Positions 7,795-16,812 of a stretch of DNA of 35,752 nt are shown here, piece by piece. How positions within the stretch are numbered: the first letter of the stretch is position 1; the number at the start of each line of letters is the position of its first letter. This DNA is from Patescibacteria group bacterium (GTDB lineage: Bacteria > Patescibacteriota > Patescibacteriia > UBA1558 > GWA2-36-10). The stretch lies in assembly GCA_028718865.1 (NCBI GenBank), contig JAQUKX010000004.1, positions 1 through 35,752 of the forward strand, given 5' to 3'. Both the position numbers and the translations under genes were made by a program. Under the pieces are notes generated by a model, which saw nothing but the letters and a program-made list of their open reading frames with translations, had not been told where the DNA came from and did not search any database.

Positions 7795-7872
7795 GATCAG
7801 GTCTCAGAGAGCAGTTGCTCTCTGTAGGCGTCCCTACAACGCCTCGTTGTTCGGCCAAAGGCCTACACCTGA
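7764..7872 (-). ncRNA. Structured ncRNA candidate 3 (about 105 nt)
   Basis: Minus strand: TATAAT (7879-7884) with weak -35; hairpin CAGAGAGC-AACT-GCTCTCTG; CAGGT/ACCTG and GTAGGC/GCCTAC helices; terminator CCGGCCAA-N8-TTGGCTGG-TTTTTTT. Confidence 0.55.
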
Positions 7873-7922
7873 GTTGGTATTATAAATATATTATTTTTTC
7901 AGATAAAAAGCAATAAAAATAA

Positions 7923-8426
7923 ATGAAAACCCTGCTGACTTTGACGCTAATTCAAAAAAACAAGCAAATACTTTTGGGTTATAAAAAAAGAGGTTTTGGA
8001 ATTGGCAGGTTTAACGGCTTTGGTGGCAAAGTAGAAAAAGAAGAGAGTGTTAAAGAAGCCGCTTATAGAGAAGTATTTGAAGAAGCAGGAATTGAAGTGC
8101 ATGATTTGGAAGAAATCGGAATAATTGATTTTTCTTGGAACAATCAAAAAAATCCGCCTCTAACAGTTTATGTTTTTAAGGCCGATTCTTTTTCCGGTCA
8201 AATTGAGGAAAGCGAAGAAATGAAGCCAGAGTGGTTTGAAATAGATAAAATCCCTTATAAAAAAATGTGGGATGATGACCGCTACTGGTTTCCTTATTTT
8301 CTTCAAAACAAAAAATTTCAAGCCGAGTTTATTTTTGACAGCAAAGATAAGGTAGTTGAATACAATATCCAGGAAATGACTGACGCAAATAAATCCAGAC
8401 AAAAAGAAGAGGAGCCCGCAAGCTGA
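7923..8426 (+). CDS. NUDIX hydrolase, MTH1-like (8-oxo-dGTP/oxidised purine NTP hydrolase)
   Basis: Nudix box GFGGKVEKEESVKEAAYREVFEEAGIEV; MWDDDRYWFPYFLQNKKFQAEFIF resembles the MTH1 W.DD.YWFP motif. Confidence 0.85.
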   Translation: MKTLLTLTLIQKNKQILLGYKKRGFGIGRFNGFGGKVEKEESVKEAAYREVFEEAGIEVHDLEEIGIIDFSWNNQKNPPLTVYVFKADSFSGQIEESEEMKPEWFEIDKIPYKKMWDDDRYWFPYFLQNKKFQAEFIFDSKDKVVEYNIQEMTDANKSRQKEEEPAS

Positions 8427-8608
8427 TAACAGTTTTTGAGCTCCTTGAATTGATTGATTTTGACTCGGGGAGCGCTCCCGGCAACACGTCTCTTCTATTT
8501 TTGAACACAATTTTACGTGTTTTGTCTCATATAGAGACTAAGGATCCTTTTCGCTTACGCTACTTCGGTCTCCTCGCCAGGAACGCTCCCGCCCGTCGAC
8601 CAATCAAT
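8400..8608 (-). ncRNA. Structured ncRNA candidate 4 (about 205 nt), rod-like
   Basis: Minus strand: ATTGATTG at the predicted TSS pairs with CAATCAAT; 15-bp helix GGGAGCGTTCCTGGC/GCCGGGAGCGCTCCC; hairpin GTCTC-TATAT-GAGAC; terminator AGGAGC..GCTCCT-CTTCTTTTT. Confidence 0.75.
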
Positions 8609-8613
8609 AGAGT

Positions 8614-8642
8614 ATATTAGCACAAATAAAATAATTTGTCAA
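8614..8642 (-). promoter_or_regulatory. Sigma70-type promoter of ncRNA candidate 4
   Basis: Minus strand TTGACA (8637-8642), 17-nt spacer, TAATAT (8614-8619). Confidence 0.75.
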
Positions 8643-8658
8643 TAGGAGCTCAATAACC

Positions 8659-8687
8659 TTGAAAAAATCGCTAATTTTTGCTAAATT
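8659..8687 (+). promoter_or_regulatory. Promoter of the GT2 gene; very short or no leader
   Basis: TTGAAA (8659-8664), 17-nt spacer, TAAATT (8682-8687), 10 nt to ATG 8698. Confidence 0.5.
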
Positions 8688-8697
8688 ATAGCTAATT

Positions 8698-10227
8698 ATG
8701 AACTACAAATACCATGATTACTATTACTACCGATTTTTGGAAATAATACCAGGTTTTTTGGTTTGGCTGACTTTTACCGTAGCAATTTTGTTGGCATTTT
8801 TCAATCCGCTGGCTGGTATTTACTTTATAATTGTCTATGATGTTTACTTTGTCCTGCGGGTGCTCTATATGCTTATCTTTCTTTTAATATCTTGGTTTAA
8901 GTACAGAAAAGCAATCAAAACCAACTGGTGGCAATTTTTACAGACTAATCACCAAAACTGGGCTGACTATTATCATCTTATTTTTTTACCAACTGCCGGC
9001 GAACCTTGGGAAGTAGTAGACACTACTTTTGATAATCTGGCTCAAAAAACCAAATACGACCAGAAAAAAATGATCTTGGCTTTGGCTGGAGAAGAGCGCT
9101 TCCAAGAGCAGTTTGCCGAAATTGCCCAAAAGATAAAAGAAAAATATCAAACTGTCTTTTATCAAATACTAATAACTATTCATCCTGATGATATTGCCGG
9201 CGAAGTCAAAGGCAAAGGCTCCAATCTCTATCATGCCGGCCATGAAGCTAAAAAATTCATAGATCAAGAGGGGATAGATTACAAAAAAATCATTGTTTCT
9301 ACTTTTGATATTGATACTATTTCTCATCCGGATTATTTTGCTTATTTGACCCAGCGCTTTATCAGTCACAAAAATCCCTACCGCGCCAGCTTCCAGCCCT
9401 TGGCTTTTTATCACAATAATGTCTGGGAATCAGATATTTTCACTCGAGTGGTGGCCAATTCCACTACTTTTTGGCTGTTAACTGACCTAGCCAGACCAGA
9501 TAGATTATTTACCTTTTCTTCCCACTCTATGAGCTGGCAAGCATTGGTAGATATCGGCTTTTGGCAAAACAATATTGTTACCGAAGACTCACGCATATTC
9601 TTGCAGTGTTTTATACGCTATGATGGTGACTACAAAGTAGAACCAATGCATATTCCGGTTTCTATGAATACCGTCTATGTTGGTAATTTTTGGCGTAGCC
9701 TAAAAAACCAATATAGACAAATGCGTCGCTGGGCCTGGGGAGTGGAACACTTTCCTTATATGGTTTGGCATTTCAAAAAAAATAAGAAAATCCCCAAAAG
9801 AAAAAAATGGATTTATATTTGGAATCAAACCGAAGGAGTCTATTCCTGGGCAACTGCTCCGGTCTTGGTCCTGGTAATGGGACGCTTACCTTTATTTGTG
9901 GCGGAAAAACAAAACCTGACCAATGTCCTGACCCAAAATGCTCCTTTGCTACTGGAACAGCTAATGCGTTTTGGTATGATAGGATTATTTATTATCGCAA
10001 TTATGAGCGTGGTTATACTGCCACCTATGCCCAAAAAACTACCGCAAAACTTTTTGAGTCGCTTACTCAACTACAGCTTGATGTTCTTGCAATGGATGAT
10101 TTTCCCCGTTACTATGATCCTTTTTGGTTCGGTGCCGGCGATTGACTCCCAAACCCGCTTGATGTTGGGTAAATATCTTGGTTTTTGGGTAACGGAAAAA
10201 AAGAAATTAAGTTTAGAGGAAAATTAA
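8698..10227 (+). CDS. Membrane glycosyltransferase, GT2 (cellulose-synthase-like)
   Basis: N- and C-terminal TM segments, STFDIDTISHPDYF, TEDSRIFLQ, QYRQMRRWAWG (Q..RW). Confidence 0.8.
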   Translation: MNYKYHDYYYYRFLEIIPGFLVWLTFTVAILLAFFNPLAGIYFIIVYDVYFVLRVLYMLIFLLISWFKYRKAIKTNWWQFLQTNHQNWADYYHLIFLPTAGEPWEVVDTTFDNLAQKTKYDQKKMILALAGEERFQEQFAEIAQKIKEKYQTVFYQILITIHPDDIAGEVKGKGSNLYHAGHEAKKFIDQEGIDYKKIIVSTFDIDTISHPDYFAYLTQRFISHKNPYRASFQPLAFYHNNVWESDIFTRVVANSTTFWLLTDLARPDRLFTFSSHSMSWQALVDIGFWQNNIVTEDSRIFLQCFIRYDGDYKVEPMHIPVSMNTVYVGNFWRSLKNQYRQMRRWAWGVEHFPYMVWHFKKNKKIPKRKKWIYIWNQTEGVYSWATAPVLVLVMGRLPLFVAEKQNLTNVLTQNAPLLLEQLMRFGMIGLFIIAIMSVVILPPMPKKLPQNFLSRLLNYSLMFLQWMIFPVTMILFGSVPAIDSQTRLMLGKYLGFWVTEKKKLSLEEN

Positions 10228-10255
10228 AAAATTTAAAATTATAATTTATAAATAT

Positions 10256-11803
10256 ATGAAAAAGTTTTTATTTATTTTTAGCCTGTTTTTTTCCTGCTTA
10301 TTTATCCAAACAGCTCAGGCTAACTCTCCCTCTGACTATCAAGAAATAAAAAACCGCTACAGCGGTAGCGTAGTTGTTTGTGATGAAGGTTTTGACAAAA
10401 GTTATTGGTATATTGTTCCAATAAAAGCAGAAAAATTCCCCCTAGAAAATACTGTTGATTTAAATAGCCTTCTTAATCTTTTTGCCCAAGGAATACATAA
10501 CAAAGATCTGGAGAAAATAAGTAGCAAAGAAGCTCTGACTAATATAGACTATCAGTTAACTCACAAGTTCCGTGGCCGTTTTCTGTTGCAAACTGAAGAA
10601 AAAGGTGAAGCTTGGTATATCAACCCTTTAGACAATCAGCGTTATTATATTAGCAATAATACCCAAGGTTTAGAAACTCTAAAAAACCTAGCTATTGATA
10701 TCAGCCGCGATAAGCTGGAAATATTTACTCTTTCAGAAGCTAAAGATTCTATCTCTGTGAGCAAAAAAGAGTTTGAGTTTTTTCGCTATTTTGAAGTTTT
10801 TGATCTCTTGAAAAATCGTTATTATCAACCAGATTTAGTAAATGAAAAAGAATTATTTTACGGCTCACTCCAAGGTATGGCCCAGTCATTGGGCGATCCT
10901 TATACTGAATTTTTCACTCCTAGTGCCAAAAAAGATTTTGATAATAGTCTGGAAGGGACTTTGGAGGGCATAGGAGTAATGATAGACACCAGAGAAGGAA
11001 TTTTGGAAATAATTAGCCCTTTAGAAAATTCTCCAGCTATAAAAGCGGGTTTAAAAGCCAAAGATCAGATTTTGACTGTAGACGGTATTGATATTTACGG
11101 CTATCACCTAGAAGATAGCGTCAATTTGATCAAAGGACCGGCCGGCACTGAAGTTCTTTTAAATATTTATCGGCCCTCTAGCAGAGAAAATTTTTCTCTA
11201 AAAATCACCCGCGAAAAAATAAATCTAGAGAGTATCAGTGGTCAAGAGCTGGAAAACAACATTATTTATTTTAAGATAAATCGCTTTGATTTAAATTTAA
11301 AATCAGAATTTGAAAATATAAAAAAAGAGTTATTAAAACCAAATAGCAGGGGAGTGATTATTGATTTGCGTAATAATCCCGGAGGTTATAGCCAAGCAGC
11401 TCTTGATCTGGCTGACTACTGGCTACCCAAAAATGTTACAGTGGTGCAAGAAAAATATCCAGACAGTTTATATCTTTACAACTCTCGTCAAGAACAAAAA
11501 ATAAATTTACCCACTGTGATTTTAGTCAACCAAGGTACCGCTTCGGCTTCAGAAATATTTGCCGCTGCTTTATCTGAACATGGAGTGGCTAAAATAATAG
11601 GCCAAGAAACTTTTGGGAAAGGTACTGGCCAGATGCTTTTCAATTTTCCTGATCAATCCGCTTTGAAGTTTACTATTTTTGAGTGGCTCACTCCCAATGG
11701 CCAGTCGCTAGAAAAAAATGGCCTAGTCCCTGATCTTATTATAGAAAACCAAGACGACGATTTTGATAAACAGTTGGAAAAAGCAATTGAAATTTTAAGA
11801 TAG
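10256..11803 (+). CDS. S41 family C-terminal processing peptidase with PDZ domain
   Basis: Signal peptide, LGDPYTEFFTP, PDZ, RGVIIDLRNNPGGYSQAALDLADYWLP, GTASASEIFAAAL, GKGTGQ. Confidence 0.93.
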   Translation: MKKFLFIFSLFFSCLFIQTAQANSPSDYQEIKNRYSGSVVVCDEGFDKSYWYIVPIKAEKFPLENTVDLNSLLNLFAQGIHNKDLEKISSKEALTNIDYQLTHKFRGRFLLQTEEKGEAWYINPLDNQRYYISNNTQGLETLKNLAIDISRDKLEIFTLSEAKDSISVSKKEFEFFRYFEVFDLLKNRYYQPDLVNEKELFYGSLQGMAQSLGDPYTEFFTPSAKKDFDNSLEGTLEGIGVMIDTREGILEIISPLENSPAIKAGLKAKDQILTVDGIDIYGYHLEDSVNLIKGPAGTEVLLNIYRPSSRENFSLKITREKINLESISGQELENNIIYFKINRFDLNLKSEFENIKKELLKPNSRGVIIDLRNNPGGYSQAALDLADYWLPKNVTVVQEKYPDSLYLYNSRQEQKINLPTVILVNQGTASASEIFAAALSEHGVAKIIGQETFGKGTGQMLFNFPDQSALKFTIFEWLTPNGQSLEKNGLVPDLIIENQDDDFDKQLEKAIEILR

Positions 11804-11843
11804 ATAAAGTAAACTAAAATAAATTATAATTATCAATAAATTT

Positions 11844-12668
11844 ATGGATTTTGAAAAAATGCCACCGGAAAATGAAAATATAAATCCCCAAGAACAAATA
11901 CCTGATACTGACCCTATAAAAAATCAAGAACCAGCAAAAGAAGAAATACTAGCTGAATTGGTAAATGATTCTCAAGCAGCTCAAGAAGCTGATGCTAACG
12001 AGTTGGCTAGTTTGAGAGAAAGCATGGGACTACCTCAAAAAAATGAAGCTGGATTTTCAGAAGTTGATCCTAAGAAAGAAGCTTTAATCAAAGAAAGAGG
12101 TCTTTTTGAAGCAGAACTAACAGCCGGCAATCTGGAATCAGCTGAGGCAAGGTTGATGAACTTAAAAGAAAAAATAGAAGCACGTGAACTTGATCATAAA
12201 AGCCGAAGTTTATATAAAGCAGCCAAACAGACTGCTAACTGGGATCTAGCCAGAAGGATGATCCCTTTAGCTAGTGATGAAAACGGTCGTATTGGCCGAG
12301 CAGAAGCTTGGAGTAAAGAAAGCGGTCAATCTTATGAAGGAGAGCCAGTTGTAGAAAAAAATCCAAATGAAAAGGAAACTGCTATAGAAACAATGGATAA
12401 AACAAAAACCAGCTATTTCAAGGCTTTATTGGAAGCTGGTCAGTTTGATGAGGCAGAAGCTTGGGTAATGACAAATAAAGATGGAAAATATGCTGGCAAT
12501 ACTGACTGGTTAAAACATGTTAGTGGGCCATTATTCAAACAATATAGAGCAAAACAAGATTGGGTAAATGCTAAAAGAATGGTCGAGATGCTACCTGAAG
12601 ATCAAGATAAAGAAAATAGACGACAAAAATTAGCCCAAGAAGCTGGTCAGCCTTACGAGCAAATTTAG
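11844..12668 (+). CDS. Uncharacterised protein with two internal ~82-aa repeats
   Basis: Residues 84-165 and 189-272 align (NWDLARRM..ESGQSYE vs DWVNAKRM..EAGQPYE). Confidence 0.7.
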   Translation: MDFEKMPPENENINPQEQIPDTDPIKNQEPAKEEILAELVNDSQAAQEADANELASLRESMGLPQKNEAGFSEVDPKKEALIKERGLFEAELTAGNLESAEARLMNLKEKIEARELDHKSRSLYKAAKQTANWDLARRMIPLASDENGRIGRAEAWSKESGQSYEGEPVVEKNPNEKETAIETMDKTKTSYFKALLEAGQFDEAEAWVMTNKDGKYAGNTDWLKHVSGPLFKQYRAKQDWVNAKRMVEMLPEDQDKENRRQKLAQEAGQPYEQI

Positions 12669-12678
12669 TTAATAATAT

Positions 12679-13602
12679 TTAGGTCAAATATTTTTGATAG
12701 CCACGGATAAATTCCTCGGCTGTCATTATTTTTTTAGCAAAGGGTTGAAGAGTCAAAATTTTTAAAGATTTTTCAGCCGTGCCTATAATAATGTTTTTCT
12801 TATCAAAAAAGATATTTCCCGCTGGCAATTCTTTATCAACTACTTCGCTTTTAATAATCTTTACTTCCAAATCAGCCAAACGACAAAAAGCCGAGGGCCA
12901 AGGATTAAAAGCTCTAACTTGATTGTGTATTTCTTGAGCTGATTTATGCCAATCAATTTTACCTTCTTCTTTTTTTAGCAAGCGACAATAAGTGGCCTGA
13001 GTATGATCTTGAGCTTGAGCTTTTAATTGTCCATTTAAATAGGGTTCTATTTTTTGCTCCAAAAGCTCTGCTCCAAGTACAGCTAACCGCTCAGATAGCT
13101 CTCCATAAGCCTCATTTGGCTCTATTTTGGCCTCTATTTGACCCAAAATTGGCCCGTGGTCCATTTTTTCGTCCAATTGCATCAATGACACTGCTGTGGC
13201 TTCAAAACCCCTAAAAATCGCTGTTTGAATGGGAGAAGGACCACGCAGTTCGGGTAAACGGGAAGGGTGAATATTAACTGCTGGCAAATAAGATAAATCT
13301 AAAATTTCTTTGGGAATTATCTTGCCATAAGCTACCACCACAAAAAGAGCGGGTAAATATTTTTTTAATTCAAAAATAAATTCCTGATCCAGCTTTTCTG
13401 GCGCTAGGAATTTTAGCTCATTTTCCAAACAATATTTTTTGACAGGAGAGGAAAGCTCTTTTAAACCACGGCCAGCTGGCCTATCTGGTTGGGTAACAAC
13501 TAACTTAAGCCAGCCTTTTTGGTCTAGAGATTTCAAAGAGGCTAAAGAAAATTCCGGCGTGCCCCAAAAAATAATTTTTTTATCAGTTTTTGAGCTTGTC
13601 AT
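12679..13602 (-). CDS. fmt: Methionyl-tRNA formyltransferase
   Basis: IIFWGTPEFSLASLKSL, VTQPDRPAGRGLKE, NIHPSRLPELRGPSPIQTAI. Confidence 0.95.
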   Translation of the reverse strand: MTSSKTDKKIIFWGTPEFSLASLKSLDQKGWLKLVVTQPDRPAGRGLKELSSPVKKYCLENELKFLAPEKLDQEFIFELKKYLPALFVVVAYGKIIPKEILDLSYLPAVNIHPSRLPELRGPSPIQTAIFRGFEATAVSLMQLDEKMDHGPILGQIEAKIEPNEAYGELSERLAVLGAELLEQKIEPYLNGQLKAQAQDHTQATYCRLLKKEEGKIDWHKSAQEIHNQVRAFNPWPSAFCRLADLEVKIIKSEVVDKELPAGNIFFDKKNIIIGTAEKSLKILTLQPFAKKIMTAEEFIRGYQKYLT

Positions 13603-14086
13603 TGAGCTTGGCTTTTAGTTTTTCCAGCTCGGCCTGGCCTTTGCTTATTTTATCAGTTCTATCAATAAACAGTATTCCCTGCAAATGATCCATTTCATGC
13701 TGGAAAATTACTGCATCAAAGCCTTTGAGCTTTTCTTTTTGCACTTTGCCTGCCAAATCCTGATATTTGATATGAATTTTTTTTGGTCGGCTGACATAGC
13801 CAAAAATCCCCGGCAAAGATAAACAACCTTCTTCCATAGTAGCCTGATCTTTGGAGCTAAAAGTTATTTCCGGATTAATATAAGCTTTGAATTTGCCTTG
13901 ACCCAAGCCTATTATTAAAATAGACGATCTCACGCCTATCTGAGGAGCAGCCAATCCCACACCATCATCTGCATACATCAACTTACCCATTTCTTGAACC
14001 AAGTCAGCCAACTGCTGGCCAAACTCTTTGACTGGCAAGGCTTTTTTCCTCAAAATCGGATCGGGATATTTAACTATTTTAAACAT
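13583..14086 (-). CDS. def: Peptide deformylase
   Basis: GVGLAAPQIGV, EEGCLSLPG, QHEMDHLQGILF. Confidence 0.96.
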   Translation of the reverse strand: MFKIVKYPDPILRKKALPVKEFGQQLADLVQEMGKLMYADDGVGLAAPQIGVRSSILIIGLGQGKFKAYINPEITFSSKDQATMEEGCLSLPGIFGYVSRPKKIHIKYQDLAGKVQKEKLKGFDAVIFQHEMDHLQGILFIDRTDKISKGQAELEKLKAKLNDKLKN

Positions 14087-14093
14087 ATATCAT

Positions 14094-14122
14094 ACTATAA
14101 TAAAAAATTACATTTTTGTCAA
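14094..14122 (-). promoter_or_regulatory. def promoter; apparently leaderless
   Basis: Minus strand TTGACA (14117-14122), 17-nt spacer, TATAGT (14094-14099), 7 nt to ATG at 14086. Confidence 0.7.
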
Positions 14123-14126
14123 TGTT

Positions 14127-14153
14127 TTGAATAATCAACATATTTGCTAAAAT
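14127..14153 (+). promoter_or_regulatory. Promoter of the 90-aa protein gene; apparently leaderless
   Basis: TTGAAT (14127-14132), then TAAAAT (14148-14153, spacer 15) or AAATAT (14150-14155, spacer 17); 5-7 nt to ATG 14161. Confidence 0.45.
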
Positions 14154-14160
14154 ATAAATC

Positions 14161-14433
14161 ATGCAGACAATTGGAGAAATATTCAAAAACAAGCCCAAAA
14201 ATAAAAAAGCGCCAGCTTATCAATGGCAGGATTTTGCTCTAAAAATTATCGAGGAGCTAAGCGTGCCAGCTTTTAAAAGAAGTGCTGTTTTCAAAATCTG
14301 CAAGGAAAAAGAAAAGCACTTTGTGGAAAAATGCCTAGATGAAACCAAAGAATTAGCTCAAGGAGAAAAGTGGAAATATTTTTTTAAGCTAGCTGGACAA
14401 AATCAAGATACCCGAAAATTTTCTACCAAATAG
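14161..14433 (+). CDS. Small uncharacterised protein (90 aa)
   Basis: Intact ORF with own promoter; 3' end overlaps the convergent gene by 31 nt. Confidence 0.65.
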   Translation: MQTIGEIFKNKPKNKKAPAYQWQDFALKIIEELSVPAFKRSAVFKICKEKEKHFVEKCLDETKELAQGEKWKYFFKLAGQNQDTRKFSTK

Positions 14434-15194
14434 CCGATACCAAAAGGCGCTTCATAGCTTAGTTGTTGGGGCTGATAATCTATCTCCTTGATTATTCCCA
14501 AAAGAGTAATCAAGGAACGCAAACCGCATTCACCAGCTTCCATTATCAAGTCCTTGTCCATATTGACCAAAGCGTCAATATTTTTTTCATTGACCAATTT
14601 TAGCAGTTGACGATCAAACTCTTGAGCCATAGGTGAAAAGCCGGCCGGTGAATCCTGATGCAATTTGTGAGACAAATCACCGGAGGCCACGACAGCGATT
14701 CTTTTGGCTGACAGGTTGATTTGCTTTCTGATTATTTGGCCAAAATTGAGATGCTGATTCAAAGACAAGTCAGCATAACCAATGCTGATTATTTTCAGCT
14801 GAGGCAAATGCTGGGCAAGATAAAACAAAGGCACGCCACTGCCATAATCCAGCTGACTGTCAGCCGTGAGAATTATAGGCAGATGATCTTCGCAAGACTC
14901 TTTTATTTTATAACCGAAGCCAATGTCATTTTCAAACTCTAAATTGGTAATCAAATCACCAAAATCCTTAAAACTCACTTTTAACATTGGTTGCTGGTTG
15001 ATAGTAAAAAACTCTCCGCCGCGCTTATTGGCGTGGGAAGAAATTATTATCAATAAATCCGGCTTGAGCGAATAAAGGTCTGACTCAAGATTTTTGTAAG
15101 CTTCGGCGGTTTTTTTTAATTTTTCCAAATTTTCTTTGCCCACTTCTGGAATCAGTATAGGGGAGTGGGGAACAAAGGCGGAAAAAATCAACAT
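14403..15194 (-). CDS. AmmeMemoRadiSam system protein B / class III extradiol dioxygenase (LigB) family
   Basis: FSAFVPHSPILIPEVGKENLEKL, LIIISSHANKRGG, IAVVASGDLSHKL. Confidence 0.8.
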   Translation of the reverse strand: MLIFSAFVPHSPILIPEVGKENLEKLKKTAEAYKNLESDLYSLKPDLLIIISSHANKRGGEFFTINQQPMLKVSFKDFGDLITNLEFENDIGFGYKIKESCEDHLPIILTADSQLDYGSGVPLFYLAQHLPQLKIISIGYADLSLNQHLNFGQIIRKQINLSAKRIAVVASGDLSHKLHQDSPAGFSPMAQEFDRQLLKLVNEKNIDALVNMDKDLIMEAGECGLRSLITLLGIIKEIDYQPQQLSYEAPFGIGYLVENFRVS

Positions 15195-15208
15195 ATTTTT
15201 ATTTTAGG

Positions 15209-16699
15209 CTATTCAATGCTAATATCTTCTCCCAAGAAGTGTAGGTTCATCACCCGGCTGGAAACAGTCTTGATCTCTGACCAGCTATAGCCGAAAAATT
15301 CAAAAGTAGCTTCATCGGGGATAAAGCGGCGAACGCCGTTGTAAACTACATAAACCCGCCTGTCTTTATCCAACTTAATTAAAGAGCCGTCAGTCAACTT
15401 GACCGGGCCAGTGTTGGCCAAGGCGTCCAGAGTGGCAACAGTAGTATTTTTGACACTCAGCTCAGGAAAATTGGCCTTGGCAATAAAATCGTCAATAATA
15501 AGTGATTTTTGGCCATCTTTGACATAATAAATCCTATCAGCAGCTGTGTCTTTTAGCAGCTGGGCAAAGGGGCTGGCTGAAGCAGCTGTGCTCAAAGGCA
15601 GTCCTTCTTGATAGATCAATAATTCCTGATCGCTGACTTTGACCAATTCATCGGGATTGAATCCTAAACTCCTAAATACCTCATCAGAACCTATCAAGCG
15701 CTTATTGAGCCCATCAATCAGCCAGCGCCTGCCAAAATTGTCTTCTAGTAGAGAATAATTGGCGTGGGCGATTACTCCGCCGTCTTCATAAAGCTCTATT
15801 TCTTTGCTGTCTATAGCCAGTACCTTGCGCGGATCATAACGGGAAACTAGAGCGTTGGCGGAGGCGAACTGAAGTCTTTGACCATCTTTGATAAGATAAA
15901 CCGGTGCATTTTCTAGACCCTTGGCTTTGACCAAAGCTCCATCGGGAATCACGCCGGATCTGATTGCTATCGGCGGAACAGGAGAACCAATAGCGCTGCC
16001 AAAGCCGTATCTATTCCACAAAGTAGCAAAAAGACGATTGCCGGCTATATGTGGAGTATAGACATAGAGAGCCGCGGTAATGGCATTGAGTGGAGTAACT
16101 TCTGTTCCTTTGGAAGTGCAGGGCAGCTGACGAGGCAGAGGATCGCCTATGCAGACTGTTTCTCCCGGCCGAAAACTATACCTATTTATATTGTCAATAT
16201 ACCAGCGAAATTGCAAAGCAGCCGAACGGACTTGTTTGCCAAAGCCTTTGTACTGGGGATTGCAAGGTTGACCATCATAACAAAAATAACCCATGGCAAA
16301 ATCCAAATTTCTTTCAGTAGGGTTGGAATTTTCTATCAAGCTCTGCTCCTTTTGCAACATAGTCAAGATAAATTGGGGATTGATCCGAGCTTCTTGGGCG
16401 GCGTTATAGATGATTTCTGCGGCCGAACGGGTTTTGACATATTTTTTTTCTGGATCAAGCGCCAGCTGGGCCAATGAAGGATTATTACCGCTATACTGAT
16501 AATCTTTCAAAAAACTATTTTTCTCCTCTAAAAATCTCTGAATATCCCTTTCATTCATGGACAGATAATTATTGGCCTCCTCATCGGCCAACAAAAAATT
16601 ATAATCCACCTCAAAAGCCGAGGCAGACAGAGTAAAATAAGAGAGAAATAAAGATAATAAAATAAATATATTAGTTATTTTTTTGGCGATTTTACGCAT
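15209..16699 (-). CDS. Secreted protein: lytic-transglycosylase-like N-terminal region and repeated KDGxRxxI-type C-terminal modules
   Basis: Signal peptide; SAAEIIYNAAQEARINPQFILTMLQKEQSLIE; repeats YLIKDGQRLQFAS, YYVKDGQKSLIID, YVVYNGVRRFIPD; AGGAGAT upstream of the ATG. Confidence 0.75.
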   Translation of the reverse strand: MRKIAKKITNIFILLSLFLSYFTLSASAFEVDYNFLLADEEANNYLSMNERDIQRFLEEKNSFLKDYQYSGNNPSLAQLALDPEKKYVKTRSAAEIIYNAAQEARINPQFILTMLQKEQSLIENSNPTERNLDFAMGYFCYDGQPCNPQYKGFGKQVRSAALQFRWYIDNINRYSFRPGETVCIGDPLPRQLPCTSKGTEVTPLNAITAALYVYTPHIAGNRLFATLWNRYGFGSAIGSPVPPIAIRSGVIPDGALVKAKGLENAPVYLIKDGQRLQFASANALVSRYDPRKVLAIDSKEIELYEDGGVIAHANYSLLEDNFGRRWLIDGLNKRLIGSDEVFRSLGFNPDELVKVSDQELLIYQEGLPLSTAASASPFAQLLKDTAADRIYYVKDGQKSLIIDDFIAKANFPELSVKNTTVATLDALANTGPVKLTDGSLIKLDKDRRVYVVYNGVRRFIPDEATFEFFGYSWSEIKTVSSRVMNLHFLGEDISIE

Positions 16700-16777
16700 G
16701 ATTTTATCTCCTTTTTGGCTATCAAGTAATTAATTTATGATACTAATTATAATAGCAGAAAACAGCAAAAAAGACCA

Positions 16778-16806
16778 TTGATTTTTATCCACATTTGCGA
16801 TAAAAT
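16778..16806 (+). promoter_or_regulatory. thpR promoter; apparently leaderless
   Basis: TTGATT (16778-16783), 17-nt spacer, TAAAAT (16801-16806), 6 nt to ATG 16813. Confidence 0.6.
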
Positions 16807-16812
16807 CATCTC

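Noticed and set aside
9807-10145. 112-aa ORF in the GT2 gene
   Set aside because: Alternate frame of a well-supported glycosyltransferase; composition not protein-like.
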